Source of the DNA: Taishania pollutisoli
GTDB taxonomy: Bacteria; Bacteroidota; Bacteroidia; Flavobacteriales_D; Crocinitomicaceae
DNA length: 64,000 bases
NCBI RefSeq assembly: GCF_014518315.1
Contig: NZ_JACVEL010000003.1
Location: forward strand, 62,001 to 126,000
Direction: 5' to 3'
Shown: piece by piece, positions 19,085 to 27,657 of the stretch
How the letters are laid out: every line of letters begins with the position of its first letter
Position numbering within the stretch: the first letter of the stretch is position 1
Notes under the pieces: model-generated
Told to the model about the DNA's origin: nothing
What the model saw: the letters and a program-made list of their open reading frames with translations, nothing else
Database searches by the model: none
Position numbers and translations under genes: made by a program

Positions 19085-20902
19085 TTATTTTTTAATTACA
19101 TTGAATGTAGATTTAGACCCGTTATTGTAAGCAACGTGAATTACATACATGCCGCTTTGCAATTCTGCCAGATCAATTGATGCCTGATTACCCGTAAAAT
19201 TCACTTCACGGTTTGCAACTGTTCTTCCAGAAAGATCTGTAACAGCAACCGTTGCTTTACCATCTAACGGAATAATCATTCTCACAACATCATTTGTCGG
19301 GTTAGGATATGCCTTTCCTTCCAGTTTTAACAAATCTTCAACCGAAGCAGTTTCCACATCGATTGCTCGGATTCCGAATGCAGGTGTTAGATCCGCTCCG
19401 AATCCTGCTCCATACCAGGTTACGGTTTGACCTTCAACTACTTTCAACGGATTTATCCATTGTGAAGTTAACTGTCGCGTCACATTGTATCTCACGGCTC
19501 TGTCGTAACCAATATTCAAATCCTGTCCGAAATCTGTGATACATACCATGTACATTGTGTTGTCTGCCAAAAGAACGGGTGATTCAAATTCAAAATATAC
19601 TTCTTCCTTGATCACATCATTTACAAAGTCGTAATTAAGCGTTGCTTTTGAATCCAGGTTATACGCCAATTGTGTGTTTCCTGCATTTGCCGCATAAACA
19701 GCGTCGGCATTTGTCCATTCATACAAATCTGCGAAAACGAACTTTCCTTCCAACGTGCTGTTCGCATCAACTGAGTCTACAGATACAGTTGCATTGAACC
19801 CAAGCACTGCTAATCTCGACGCGTTTGCATTTCTGAAAGAAGAACAATAAACAACCTCTGCATACGATCCTCCAGTTGTTGGTGCTGCCGGTTTTACTTG
19901 TGATTCAGCTATTGGTTTCAATGTTGTAGCATCCAAACGGGATCTTGAAAGGTATGAATCGTTAACAACAAAATCGATCGAATAGGTATTGTCATTCGGA
20001 AAATCATCATCTACACCTCCTCCGTTAATCAATGTATATGTCAACGTATATTTACCTGCAGGGTATGTTGCCAGCGCAAATTGCGGAAACATCAGGGTCT
20101 CACCCGGGAATATGTCCACACTGTCGATTGCATTTCCTGATACTCCATTCAGAGAAAATGTCACATCTTCATTGTACACTTCTGCTCCTGAAGGTCCTGT
20201 AATAGTTACGTTGGCCATTGCGTTTGTCTGTGTGGCTGAACCAAAGTTATAGACTCTCAATCCCAGATCTACATTGAACTCTGAACCATTCTGAGCCAGC
20301 AAAGAGTGTACTCCATGGTACTGGGGTACAGCAATTAATTCTTCATTCAATGCTAAATCATTTGGATACAATCCCGCTTTGTTCCCGATAAATACCTCTA
20401 CCGGTCCGCTTTGCATGGCGTTTGTCAGGGTCAATCCGTCCAGGCTTGACAGCATCACTACAGGAATGGTCACATTCAATCCTTCCGCGCCTCCGTTCAT
20501 TCCGATAACTTCCGGATCGCGGTTTAAGATAATCACAGCGATCGCACCCGCATCTTGTGCATTCAGTGCTTTTACTCCGAAATTACATGTATTTCTGTAA
20601 ATAACAGCTATTTTTCCGTTTACTGCAGCGGCATTCACCAACGTGTTACATCCTTCCGCAGAAATCGGATTTCCTTGCGGGTTTGTACCGGTAGAACCGT
20701 CATTAACAATGACTAATTCTCCCTGAACATACACTCCCGGGGTAGAAAAGTCCAATGCCGGAGCCCAGGATTGGGTGGCATCTCCAATTGTAAAATTGTA
20801 ATTTCCCTGAACACTTGCCGGTGAGATTCCCGTCACCGCAATTTGTCCGTTGACGATGCAGGTAATTGCACCTGCCAACAGTGAAAGTAATATTTTCTTC
20901 AT
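19085..20902 (-). CDS. T9SS-exported surface protein with PA domain (paralogue B)
   Basis: The protein has 605 residues with a signal peptide (MKKILLSLLAGAITCIVNGQ). It has the same layout as paralogue A: a PA domain at about 85-170 (GKIAVIYRNTCNFGVKALNAQ, then AGAIAVIILNRDPE), a beta-sandwich region (ITGPSGAEVYNEDVTFSLNG), a conserved block around SFRNANASRLAVLGFNATVSV, and a T9SS sorting domain (GKAYPNPTNDVVRMIIPLDG to STFNVIKK). The C-terminal half is far closer to paralogue A than the N-terminal half. It is separated from sdhB by a terminator. Function unknown; probably surface-exposed. Confidence 0.88.
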   Translation of the reverse strand: MKKILLSLLAGAITCIVNGQIAVTGISPASVQGNYNFTIGDATQSWAPALDFSTPGVYVQGELVIVNDGSTGTNPQGNPISAEGCNTLVNAAAVNGKIAVIYRNTCNFGVKALNAQDAGAIAVIILNRDPEVIGMNGGAEGLNVTIPVVMLSSLDGLTLTNAMQSGPVEVFIGNKAGLYPNDLALNEELIAVPQYHGVHSLLAQNGSEFNVDLGLRVYNFGSATQTNAMANVTITGPSGAEVYNEDVTFSLNGVSGNAIDSVDIFPGETLMFPQFALATYPAGKYTLTYTLINGGGVDDDFPNDNTYSIDFVVNDSYLSRSRLDATTLKPIAESQVKPAAPTTGGSYAEVVYCSSFRNANASRLAVLGFNATVSVDSVDANSTLEGKFVFADLYEWTNADAVYAANAGNTQLAYNLDSKATLNYDFVNDVIKEEVYFEFESPVLLADNTMYMVCITDFGQDLNIGYDRAVRYNVTRQLTSQWINPLKVVEGQTVTWYGAGFGADLTPAFGIRAIDVETASVEDLLKLEGKAYPNPTNDVVRMIIPLDGKATVAVTDLSGRTVANREVNFTGNQASIDLAELQSGMYVIHVAYNNGSKSTFNVIKK

Positions 20903-20952
20903 AAGTAAATTTTTAAAACCAGTATAAATATATACAAATAAATCATATCAAC

Positions 20953-20980
20953 AAAAAAGAGGACACACCATGGTCCTCTT
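20953..20980 (-). terminator. Rho-independent terminator after sdhB
   Basis: An 8-bp stem (20957-20964 with 20973-20980) is followed on the minus strand by a T-run (A-run 20953-20958). It ends the sdh operon 34 bp past the sdhB stop. Confidence 0.75.
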
Positions 20981-21013
20981 CTTTATTATTATGAGAAAAT
21001 TAAATCTCCGTTA

Positions 21014-21763
21014 TTATTCAGCGGTGACTGCTGCTTTCAAAAATTCTCTGTTCATTCGGGCGATGTTTTCCAACGAAATTCCTTTCGGGCACTCCACTTC
21101 ACACGCTCCTGTGTTTGTACAGTTTCCGAATCCTTCTTTGTCCATTTGCTCTACCATGTTTAAGACACGTTGTTGCGCTTCCACTTTCCCTTGAGGCAAT
21201 AATGCAAATTGGGATACTTTTGCAGAGACAAACAGCATCGCAGATGCATTTTTACAGGTCGCTACACACGCTCCGCACCCGATACACGTTGCCGCATCAA
21301 ATGCTTTATCCGCATCATTTTTCGGAATCGGAATAGCATTGGCATCTTGCGTGTTTCCGGAAGTATTTACAGAAACAAATCCCCCTGCATGCTGAATTCT
21401 GTCAAATGCAGAACGGTCAACAACCAAGTCTTTGATTACCGGAAACCCTTTTGCACGGAATGGTTCTACGTAGATTGTATCTCCGTCGTTGAATTTACGC
21501 ATGTGCAACTGACAGGTTGTAACTCCTCTGTCTGGTCCGTGTGCTTCTCCGTTAATAAACATCGAACACATTCCACAGATTCCTTCACGACAATCGTGGT
21601 CAAATGCAACAGGTTCCTTTCCTTCGGAAATCAACTGCTCATTTAAAACGTCCATCATTTCCAGGAAAGACATGTGTTCACTTACATTATCGATCGGATA
21701 GGTTTCGATTTTTCCTTTGTCGTTTCTATCCTTTTGTCTCCAAATTTTTAATGTCAATTTCAT
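21014..21763 (-). CDS. sdhB: Succinate dehydrogenase/fumarate reductase iron-sulfur subunit
   Basis: Carries electrons from the flavoprotein to the membrane subunit of succinate:quinone oxidoreductase (respiratory chain and TCA cycle). The 249-residue protein has the [2Fe-2S] cluster motif [20 protein letters not shown] with a fourth Cys in TTCQLHM, then ferredoxin-type motifs [15 protein letters not shown] and [14 protein letters not shown] for the [4Fe-4S] and [3Fe-4S] clusters. It is the last gene of the sdh operon but is separated from sdhA by an S23-like gene (see 21791). Confidence 0.96.
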   Translation of the reverse strand: MKLTLKIWRQKDRNDKGKIETYPIDNVSEHMSFLEMMDVLNEQLISEGKEPVAFDHDCREGICGMCSMFINGEAHGPDRGVTTCQLHMRKFNDGDTIYVEPFRAKGFPVIKDLVVDRSAFDRIQHAGGFVSVNTSGNTQDANAIPIPKNDADKAFDAATCIGCGACVATCKNASAMLFVSAKVSQFALLPQGKVEAQQRVLNMVEQMDKEGFGNCTNTGACEVECPKGISLENIARMNREFLKAAVTAE

Positions 21764-21790
21764 TGCCTTTAGATTTTAGAAGTCAGACAC

Positions 21791-22156
21791 TTAGATGTTA
21801 GACAGGTTTTTACTGTCTAAGCTATTCTTTAATCCAACAATCATTTTTTGTAACTCATGTAATTTTTCTACAATTTCCTTTACTTCTATCTTAAACAACC
21901 GACCTGCCAAAATCATTTGGGTTTCCAGTTCATAGGCAGATGATAAACTTATATTTAAGAAATGGGCGAACTCTTTATCTGTTGTTCTCCCAGAACCTTC
22001 CGCTATATTTGAAGGGATAGAAATTGCACTTCTGTTTATTTGGCTTACAAGAGAAAAACGTTCTTCAGCGGGCAAATTTGATGAAAGGACATAAGAATCT
22101 TCTACGATTGTCATCGCATTTTTCCACACATTCAATTCTCTAAAATTATGCCCCAT
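21791..22156 (-). CDS. Four-helix-bundle protein, 23S rRNA intervening-sequence (S23) family
   Basis: The 121-residue helical protein carries family marks: FRELNVWKNAMTIVEDSY at the N-terminus, SLVSQINRSAISIPSNIAEGSGR in the middle and FLNISLSSAYELETQM. Members are encoded inside 23S rRNA intervening sequences in some bacteria but are widespread as free-standing genes in Bacteroidota; molecular function is not settled. Here it sits inside the sdh operon between sdhA (34 bp) and sdhB (28 bp). Short inverted repeats bracket it (21793-21803 and 22160-22170), and its last codons are encoded by the left repeat. Confidence 0.88.
   Translation of the reverse strand: MGHNFRELNVWKNAMTIVEDSYVLSSNLPAEERFSLVSQINRSAISIPSNIAEGSGRTTDKEFAHFLNISLSSAYELETQMILAGRLFKIEVKEIVEKLHELQKMIVGLKNSLDSKNLSNI
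21793..21803. repeat. Left inverted repeat flanking the S23-like gene
   Basis: AGATGTTAGAC on the plus strand is the inverse of GTCTAACGTCT at 22160-22170 with one mismatch. It overlaps the stop and last codons of the S23-like gene and forms part of a perfect 8-bp hairpin (21798-21805 with 21813-21820). Confidence 0.6.
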
Positions 22157-22159
22157 TTT

Positions 22160-22191
22160 GTCTAACGTCTTTCTTCTGATAGCTAACGTCT
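22160..22191. repeat. Right repeats flanking the S23-like gene, overlapping the sdhA stop
   Basis: GTCTAACGTCT (22160-22170) and a second near-copy AGCTAACGTCT (22181-22191) lie between the S23-like gene start and the sdhA stop codon at 22190-22192. The second copy overlaps that stop. Both are inverted relative to the left repeat at 21793. Confidence 0.6.
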
Positions 22192-24196
22192 ATTTGTATG
22201 AACGTTGTTTCAATTCGATTTCTTTAAACTCCAGATGCTCTTTGTGCAAAACCGGTTCCTGTGGATTTCCTGTCCATTGCCATGCTGCAGCATATGTAAA
22301 GTTGACGTCATCACGCATCGCTTCACCATCTTCTGTTTGTGATTCTTCACGGAAGTGACCTCCGCATGATTCTGTTCGGTGTAATGCATCAATCGCAAAC
22401 AACTCTCCTAACTCAAGAAAGTCTTCCACACGTGTTGCTTTTTCCAACTCCGGGTTAAATTCATTGATGGTTCCGGGAACAAATACATCTCTGTGGAATT
22501 CTTCACGAATGCGGCGAATTTCTACGATTGCTTCTTTCAATCCTGCTTCGTTTCGCGCCATTCCTACGTTGTCCCACATAACTTTCCCCAATGCTTTGTG
22601 GAAGTGGTCAACTGATTTTGTTCCTTTATTGTTGATGAAATGTTCCAATCGGCGACGTACATCATTTTCTGCTTCGACAAACTCCGGAAGATCTGTTGAA
22701 ATTTTTCCTGTCCGGATATCCGCAGCCAGGTACCCTCCGATGGTGTATGGCAACACGAAGTATCCATCCGCCAACCCCTGCATCAATGCAGAAGCTCCCA
22801 GTCTGTTTGCTCCGTGGTCTGAGAAATTCGCTTCTCCTGCGGAGAAACATCCTTCTACGGTTGTCATCAGGTTGTAATCTACCCAAAGTCCTCCCATTGT
22901 GTAGTGAACCGCCGGGTAAATCATCATCGGTGTTTTGTATGGATTGTCGTCAACAATTTTTTCATACATCTGGAACAAGTTTCCGTATTTTGATTCAACT
23001 ACGGCTTCTCCCAGTTCTCTGATCCGCGCTTCCGAGGCATTCGTTTCATGCAATAAGTTTGCTTTTTCCTGTCCGTAACGCATAATTGCAGCATCGAAAT
23101 CCAGGTAAACCGCTTCTCCTGTTTTGTTAACTCCGTATCCTGCATCGCAACGCTCTTTTGCAGCACGTGAAGCAACGTCACGTGGTACTAAGTTACCAAA
23201 TGCAGGGTATCTTCTTTCCAGGTAGTAATCCCGATCTTCTTCTTTCAGATCTGTTGGTTTTAAACGCCCTTCGCGAATCGCAATTGCGTCTTCCATGTTC
23301 TTAGGAACCCAGATACGTCCGTCATTACGCAGTGATTCTGACATTAATGTCAACTTGGACTGATAATCTCCTGAGCGTGGAATACACGTCGGGTGAATTT
23401 GTGTGTAACAAGGGTTTGCGAAAAATGCTCCTTTCTTATGTGCTCTCCACGCTGCAGAAGCGTTGGATCCCATCGCATTCGTTGAGAGGAAAAATACGTT
23501 TCCGTACCCACCTGTTGCCAACACAACAGCATGTCCGGAATGACGTTCCAACTCACCTGTTACCAGGTTGCGTGCGATAATTCCTCTTGCTTTTCCGTTT
23601 ACCACGACCAATTCAAGCATTTCGTGGCGGTTGTACATTTTAATTTTTCCTAAACCGATCTGGCGGTTCATTGCGGAATATGCTCCCAGCAATAATTGCT
23701 GTCCTGTTTGTCCTTTTGCATAGAACGTACGCTGTACCTGTGTACCTCCAAATGAACGGTTGTCCAGCAAGCCTCCGTAATCACGTGCAAACGGAACGCC
23801 CTGTGCAACACACTGGTCAATAATGTTTGCCGAAACTTCTGCCAGACGGTGAACGTTTGCTTCACGCGCACGGTAGTCACCTCCTTTAATTGTATCATAA
23901 AATAAACGGAAAACGGAGTCTCCGTCGTTTTGATAGTTTTTTGCTGCGTTGATTCCTCCCTGTGCCGCAATAGAGTGCGCACGACGCGGAGAATCCTGGA
24001 AACAAAATGCTTTTACATTGTATCCCATTTCAGCCAGCGATGCTGCTGCAGAACCTCCTGCCAATCCGGTACCAACGATAATTACGTCGATTGAACGTTT
24101 GTTTGCAGGGTTTACCAGATCAACATGACTTTTATAGTTTGTCCATTTATCTTTTAACGGTCCTTCCGGAATTTTAGAATCTAATACGTTTGACAT
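22190..24196 (-). CDS. sdhA: Succinate dehydrogenase/fumarate reductase flavoprotein subunit
   Basis: The catalytic subunit oxidises succinate to fumarate, passing electrons to SdhB. It has 668 residues. Visible: FAD dinucleotide-binding fold ([20 protein letters not shown], about 39), the covalent-FAD histidine region [12 protein letters not shown] (about 73), substrate loop [19 protein letters not shown] (about 147), HPTCIPRSG (about 248) and the capping/C-terminal segments [18 protein letters not shown] (about 458) and TESCGGHFR. It begins 18 bp after the sdhC stop. Sequence character fits the B-type (diheme, single-anchor) enzyme of Bacteroidota. Confidence 0.97.
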   Translation of the reverse strand: MSNVLDSKIPEGPLKDKWTNYKSHVDLVNPANKRSIDVIIVGTGLAGGSAAASLAEMGYNVKAFCFQDSPRRAHSIAAQGGINAAKNYQNDGDSVFRLFYDTIKGGDYRAREANVHRLAEVSANIIDQCVAQGVPFARDYGGLLDNRSFGGTQVQRTFYAKGQTGQQLLLGAYSAMNRQIGLGKIKMYNRHEMLELVVVNGKARGIIARNLVTGELERHSGHAVVLATGGYGNVFFLSTNAMGSNASAAWRAHKKGAFFANPCYTQIHPTCIPRSGDYQSKLTLMSESLRNDGRIWVPKNMEDAIAIREGRLKPTDLKEEDRDYYLERRYPAFGNLVPRDVASRAAKERCDAGYGVNKTGEAVYLDFDAAIMRYGQEKANLLHETNASEARIRELGEAVVESKYGNLFQMYEKIVDDNPYKTPMMIYPAVHYTMGGLWVDYNLMTTVEGCFSAGEANFSDHGANRLGASALMQGLADGYFVLPYTIGGYLAADIRTGKISTDLPEFVEAENDVRRRLEHFINNKGTKSVDHFHKALGKVMWDNVGMARNEAGLKEAIVEIRRIREEFHRDVFVPGTINEFNPELEKATRVEDFLELGELFAIDALHRTESCGGHFREESQTEDGEAMRDDVNFTYAAAWQWTGNPQEPVLHKEHLEFKEIELKQRSYK

Positions 24197-24214
24197 AATC
24201 TCACTATTTTTAAA

Positions 24215-25171
24215 TTATTTCGTCAGGTAAATAACTACCGGAATGATTGCAAATAATAACGGAACAATGATCGCGAATGCTGTCCCTGTAATTTTAATCA
24301 GTTTGTTGTATTTTCTGTGATTTAATCCCAGTGACTGGAACGCAGAAGCAAATCCATGCATCAGGTGGAACGCAAGAACCGCCATGGAAACAACATACAG
24401 GATCACAAACGGCAAGGCGTACTTGTTGGCAGAAAGACCAACTTTATCTGTTGCTGTCACTCCTTCATCCGATTTGTTGTGCCCAAAGAACGCATACACC
24501 AATGAATGTAAATCTTTGTAACCTTCACCGATTTTCGGATTCTCTCCTTTTGGCTGGTAATTCGGATCGTATTGATTTTGGATCTGTTTGATCTGTTCTT
24601 CCATATTATTATAGAAATCCTTTCCTTTCACCGTCACTTCAGCAACAGGAACATACGAACCGTTTGTGGTGTAATACACTTTTACAACTGTGTCCTCTAT
24701 CACTCCCTGGGAAACCATTCGCGGTTGGTACATATTTTCCGTATGCAAGGGCATCGGTGCAGATGAAACTTTCATCTTGTACCAGAAATGCTGCATGTGC
24801 AAGACGATAAAGATCAGAATAAGCGTTCCTAAAACCGCCATGCTGCGGGAATACCATTTACTGTTGGTATTCGGTTTTTCATAGGCATACTTTACCGGAC
24901 GTGCTTTTTTGTTTTGCACCGTTAATAAGATACCATCAATAGCGTGGAATAAAATTGAAATGTACGTAAGATAACTTAATACTTTGATGAAAATGTTTGT
25001 TCCCATGAAGTGCGCATACTCATTGAAAGCGCGCTTTGCTTCTACCCCATCTTTCAATAGTTGGAGATTCCCCGCAAGGTGCCCGATCAGGAACACGCAC
25101 AGAAACAACCCCGTTAATGCCATCCACCATTTTTTGGCAATCGAAGATGATAAAATTGCAGATTTGCTCAT
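24215..25171 (-). CDS. sdhC: Succinate dehydrogenase cytochrome b subunit (b558 type)
   Basis: Membrane anchor of succinate:quinone oxidoreductase; binds haem and passes electrons to menaquinone. The 318-residue protein starts at the ATG at 25171 (MSKSAILSSSIAKKWWMALTG); an ORF start 22 codons upstream (25237) is unlikely. Five membrane segments are visible (about 17-36, 60-84, 110-128, 250-272 and 295-315). Candidate haem histidines include H31 (GHLAGN), H76, H125 and H128, plus one in AFHLMHGFASAFQ. A soluble stretch of about 115 residues (134-250) separates segments 3 and 4. First gene of the sdh operon. Confidence 0.94.
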   Translation of the reverse strand: MSKSAILSSSIAKKWWMALTGLFLCVFLIGHLAGNLQLLKDGVEAKRAFNEYAHFMGTNIFIKVLSYLTYISILFHAIDGILLTVQNKKARPVKYAYEKPNTNSKWYSRSMAVLGTLILIFIVLHMQHFWYKMKVSSAPMPLHTENMYQPRMVSQGVIEDTVVKVYYTTNGSYVPVAEVTVKGKDFYNNMEEQIKQIQNQYDPNYQPKGENPKIGEGYKDLHSLVYAFFGHNKSDEGVTATDKVGLSANKYALPFVILYVVSMAVLAFHLMHGFASAFQSLGLNHRKYNKLIKITGTAFAIIVPLLFAIIPVVIYLTK

Positions 25172-25204
25172 AAATAATAATTGTCTGAAATAAATACTAA
25201 CCGG

Positions 25205-25212
25205 CAAATTTA
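25205..25212 (-). promoter_or_regulatory. Putative -7 element for the sdh operon
   Basis: The minus strand reads TAAATTTG, matching TAnnTTTG, 34 nt upstream of the chosen sdhC ATG. This position lies inside the longer 25237 start, supporting the shorter start. Confidence 0.42.
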
Positions 25213-25452
25213 ACAGTTCTGTGACTTTATTATTCACATGACGCCTAATTTAGACAGAGTTTAAATTAGTGACTCATGGAACTCGTTTATATATTTAAAA
25301 ATAAATCACTGAAAAACAGCTGATTATTGGCTTGAATTCTTCCTTTTTAACAAATTAGGGGGAAGACTAAGATTGTTTTAACATTTTTTATCGTTATTTT
25401 ATAGCTGAATCCCCTTACTTTTACCATTCCAATGAATTTCTACCTGATGATT

Positions 25453-25983
25453 ATGAAAAACACAATTGTTGCTTTTACCGGAATCCTGCTGTTAAGTGCC
25501 TGTTCTCAAAATGCTTCTGAAAAAACGGTACAGAAAGAGGTCACAGTTGTTGAAACAGAACAAGTTTCCAATGTAACACCTACGAAATTGCTTTCTATGG
25601 AAATAGGAGGAATGTCGTGTGAAATGGGATGTGGAAGCGCTATCCGCAAAGGATTATTGGCAACAGGAGCCGTTGAGCGTGTTCAATTCGATTTCAAAAT
25701 GGGTCGGGATATCAATACAGCAACAATATCTTTTGACGACAGTAAGATTTCAGAGCAGGAACTTTCGAAAATTATCTCAGAATTAAACGACAAGCAGTTC
25801 TCCATCGGATCATCTACGGTTTCGGATTATAAAGCGGAAGAAAAGACAACGACTTCATCCGAAACAAAATCCAGCGGAAGTGTTGGTGCACAATCTTCTT
25901 TCTCTGATTTGGAACAAGCAACATTTGAGATTAAAACTCCCAACCTGATTGATCTGTTGCTTTCAGCATTGGTCAGAGGGTAA
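25453..25983 (+). CDS. Lipoprotein with heavy-metal-associated (HMA) domain
   Basis: The product has 176 residues from the ATG at 25453; the upstream ATG at 25432 would place seven extra residues before the signal. The signal ends in a lipobox (LLLSACSQ). Residues about 46-115 form an HMA-like ferredoxin fold with GGMSCEMGCGSAIRKGL, giving the metal-binding pair C-x3-C rather than the usual CxxC. The C-terminal ~60 residues are Ser/Thr/Glu-rich and end in LIDLLLSALVRG. It probably handles copper or another soft metal in the periplasm; metal identity is inference. No P-type ATPase or chaperone lies nearby. Confidence 0.8.
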   Translation: MKNTIVAFTGILLLSACSQNASEKTVQKEVTVVETEQVSNVTPTKLLSMEIGGMSCEMGCGSAIRKGLLATGAVERVQFDFKMGRDINTATISFDDSKISEQELSKIISELNDKQFSIGSSTVSDYKAEEKTTTSSETKSSGSVGAQSSFSDLEQATFEIKTPNLIDLLLSALVRG

Positions 25984-26055
25984 TCAGACGGATCGCAGGG
26001 ATAAATAAATTCGCTTAATTTATAAACGGTCAAAGTTGACCATTGTATAACCTGG

Positions 26056-26643
26056 TTATTCCGTTACTCCCCCGTTTACTTTATTAAAACACGTTCTGCA
26101 AAGCGGTTTGTATTTCTCAACTGCACCCACCAATACCTGTTCTTTTTCTGCTGCCGTACGATGTGAAAACTGAGCCAGATTCCCGCATTCAACACAAATA
26201 GCATGCACCTTTGTAACATATTCGGCAACTGCCAGTAGATGTGGAATCGGCCCGAACGGCATTCCTTTGTAGTCCATGTCGAGCCCTGCAATGATAACAC
26301 GCACACCGTTTCTTGCCAGCTGGCTTACTGCAGCAACTATTCCCGCGTCAAAAAATTGTGCTTCATCAACCGCCACAACTTGCTCACCGTTCCACTTTTT
26401 TAACAACTCCGAAGAATGGTTGACCACAACTGCCTGAAAATCGCTTCCCTGGTGACTTACAACTTTATCTTCGCTGTACCGGTTGTCAATTGCCGGTTTG
26501 AACAGGATCAATTGCTGATTGGCAAATTCCGCCCGTTTCAGGCGACGGATTAATTCTTCCGTTTTACCGGAAAACATAGATCCGCAAATTACTTCTATCC
26601 ACCCGTTTGTTCGTCCTCCTCCCGGAAATTGCTCTAAAAACAT
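26056..26643 (-). CDS. tdk: Thymidine kinase
   Basis: Phosphorylates thymidine to dTMP with ATP (pyrimidine salvage, cytoplasm). The 195-residue length is typical of type II thymidine kinase. The P-loop GSMFSGKT is near residue 21, Walker B/catalytic VAVDEAQFFD near 97, lid region ends in GLDMDYKGMPFGP, and two zinc-binding pairs are present (CVECG near 150 and CRTC near 183). Convergent with the HMA lipoprotein gene. Confidence 0.96.
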   Translation of the reverse strand: MFLEQFPGGGRTNGWIEVICGSMFSGKTEELIRRLKRAEFANQQLILFKPAIDNRYSEDKVVSHQGSDFQAVVVNHSSELLKKWNGEQVVAVDEAQFFDAGIVAAVSQLARNGVRVIIAGLDMDYKGMPFGPIPHLLAVAEYVTKVHAICVECGNLAQFSHRTAAEKEQVLVGAVEKYKPLCRTCFNKVNGGVTE

Positions 26644-26814
26644 ATTTCTTTACTCTTGACAGTTATTAACAATCCGTTTACCATAAAATTTACCCGCCAT
26701 TACCCCGAAGTAATTATATCTGGTTATTTTTACACCATAAAAGTCGTTATTCCGGAGCAAAAAATACGTGCTTCGTTGGCAACTTTACCGAAATGTTGAA
26801 AAATCAAAAGGATT

Positions 26815-27657
26815 ATGGCAGAATATCTTTCTCAAAAAGAGCTGATTAAAAAAATTGAATCAAATTTGAATCAATTAGAGGCAGGGGCACTTGACTTGTT
26901 ATCGATAGAAGCACATTTAGACCTGGTTCGTGAATTATACGAACGGACAATTGTACTTCGTTACAAAGCATTTGAGCACCACTCTTCCGTTCAGATTGCT
27001 GTTTCCGAAGCACCTTTGGTTGAAGAAATCGCCCCGGTGATCGAAGCTCAGGAAGCACATGAAGAAATAATTTCTTCGGAGCGAATCGATTCACTTGAAT
27101 TTTCAGATAATGTTTTTACCGAAGAAAAAGAAACCGAGCCGGAAATTGAATTTGATTTTTTTAGTTCCCCGGAACCGGAAATTCCTGAAGAACCAACAAC
27201 CGAAGCACCTGCAACTGATTTTTTCTCTTCCGAAACAACCGATTTATTAAAAAATGAAGCGCCGGAATCCACCTATGAAGAACCGGATTCAGAGCCAACC
27301 GAACCAGCTGTAATTCCGGAGGATCGTTTTGTAGCAGAAGAAATTAGCTCGCCGGAAAGTTCCGCATTTGTCCATAAAGTTTTTGAGGTAGAGCGTGAAA
27401 TCCGCAACCAGATTGGGTTTAATTCACTTCCGTCACTGATCGGATCGTTTGGATTAAATGAACGGTTATTGTATATTAACGAACTTTTTGATGGTTCAAG
27501 TGAATCTTTTTCGGAGTCGATCAAGCACCTGGACGCTCGCTCTAACCTTTCAGAAGCTGCTGATTACGTGGAAAACCTTGCCGGAAAGTTTAATTGGGAT
27601 ATTGAAAGTGAAACCGTTGAAGAATTTATACAAAAACTCTGTCGCCGTTACGCATAA
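26815..27657 (+). CDS. Acidic protein of unknown function
   Basis: The protein has 280 residues in three visible parts: an N-terminal helical domain (1-55), a long Glu/Pro-rich low-complexity stretch (about 60-185) that is probably disordered, and a C-terminal helical domain (about 187-280) with FEVEREIRNQIGFNSLPSLI, LNERLLYINELFDGS and FNWDIESETVEEFIQKLCRR. No signal peptide or membrane segment, so cytoplasmic. Similar proteins occur in Flavobacteriales as uncharacterised proteins (from memory, not searched). Its 3' end overlaps the next gene's likely start by about 41 bp. Confidence 0.75.
   Translation: MAEYLSQKELIKKIESNLNQLEAGALDLLSIEAHLDLVRELYERTIVLRYKAFEHHSSVQIAVSEAPLVEEIAPVIEAQEAHEEIISSERIDSLEFSDNVFTEEKETEPEIEFDFFSSPEPEIPEEPTTEAPATDFFSSETTDLLKNEAPESTYEEPDSEPTEPAVIPEDRFVAEEISSPESSAFVHKVFEVEREIRNQIGFNSLPSLIGSFGLNERLLYINELFDGSSESFSESIKHLDARSNLSEAADYVENLAGKFNWDIESETVEEFIQKLCRRYA

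Noticed and set aside
26028-26041. Perfect 6-bp palindrome GGTCAAAGTTGACC between the HMA gene and tdk
   Set aside because: Short, 2-nt loop and located between convergent stops; too little to call an operator or terminator.
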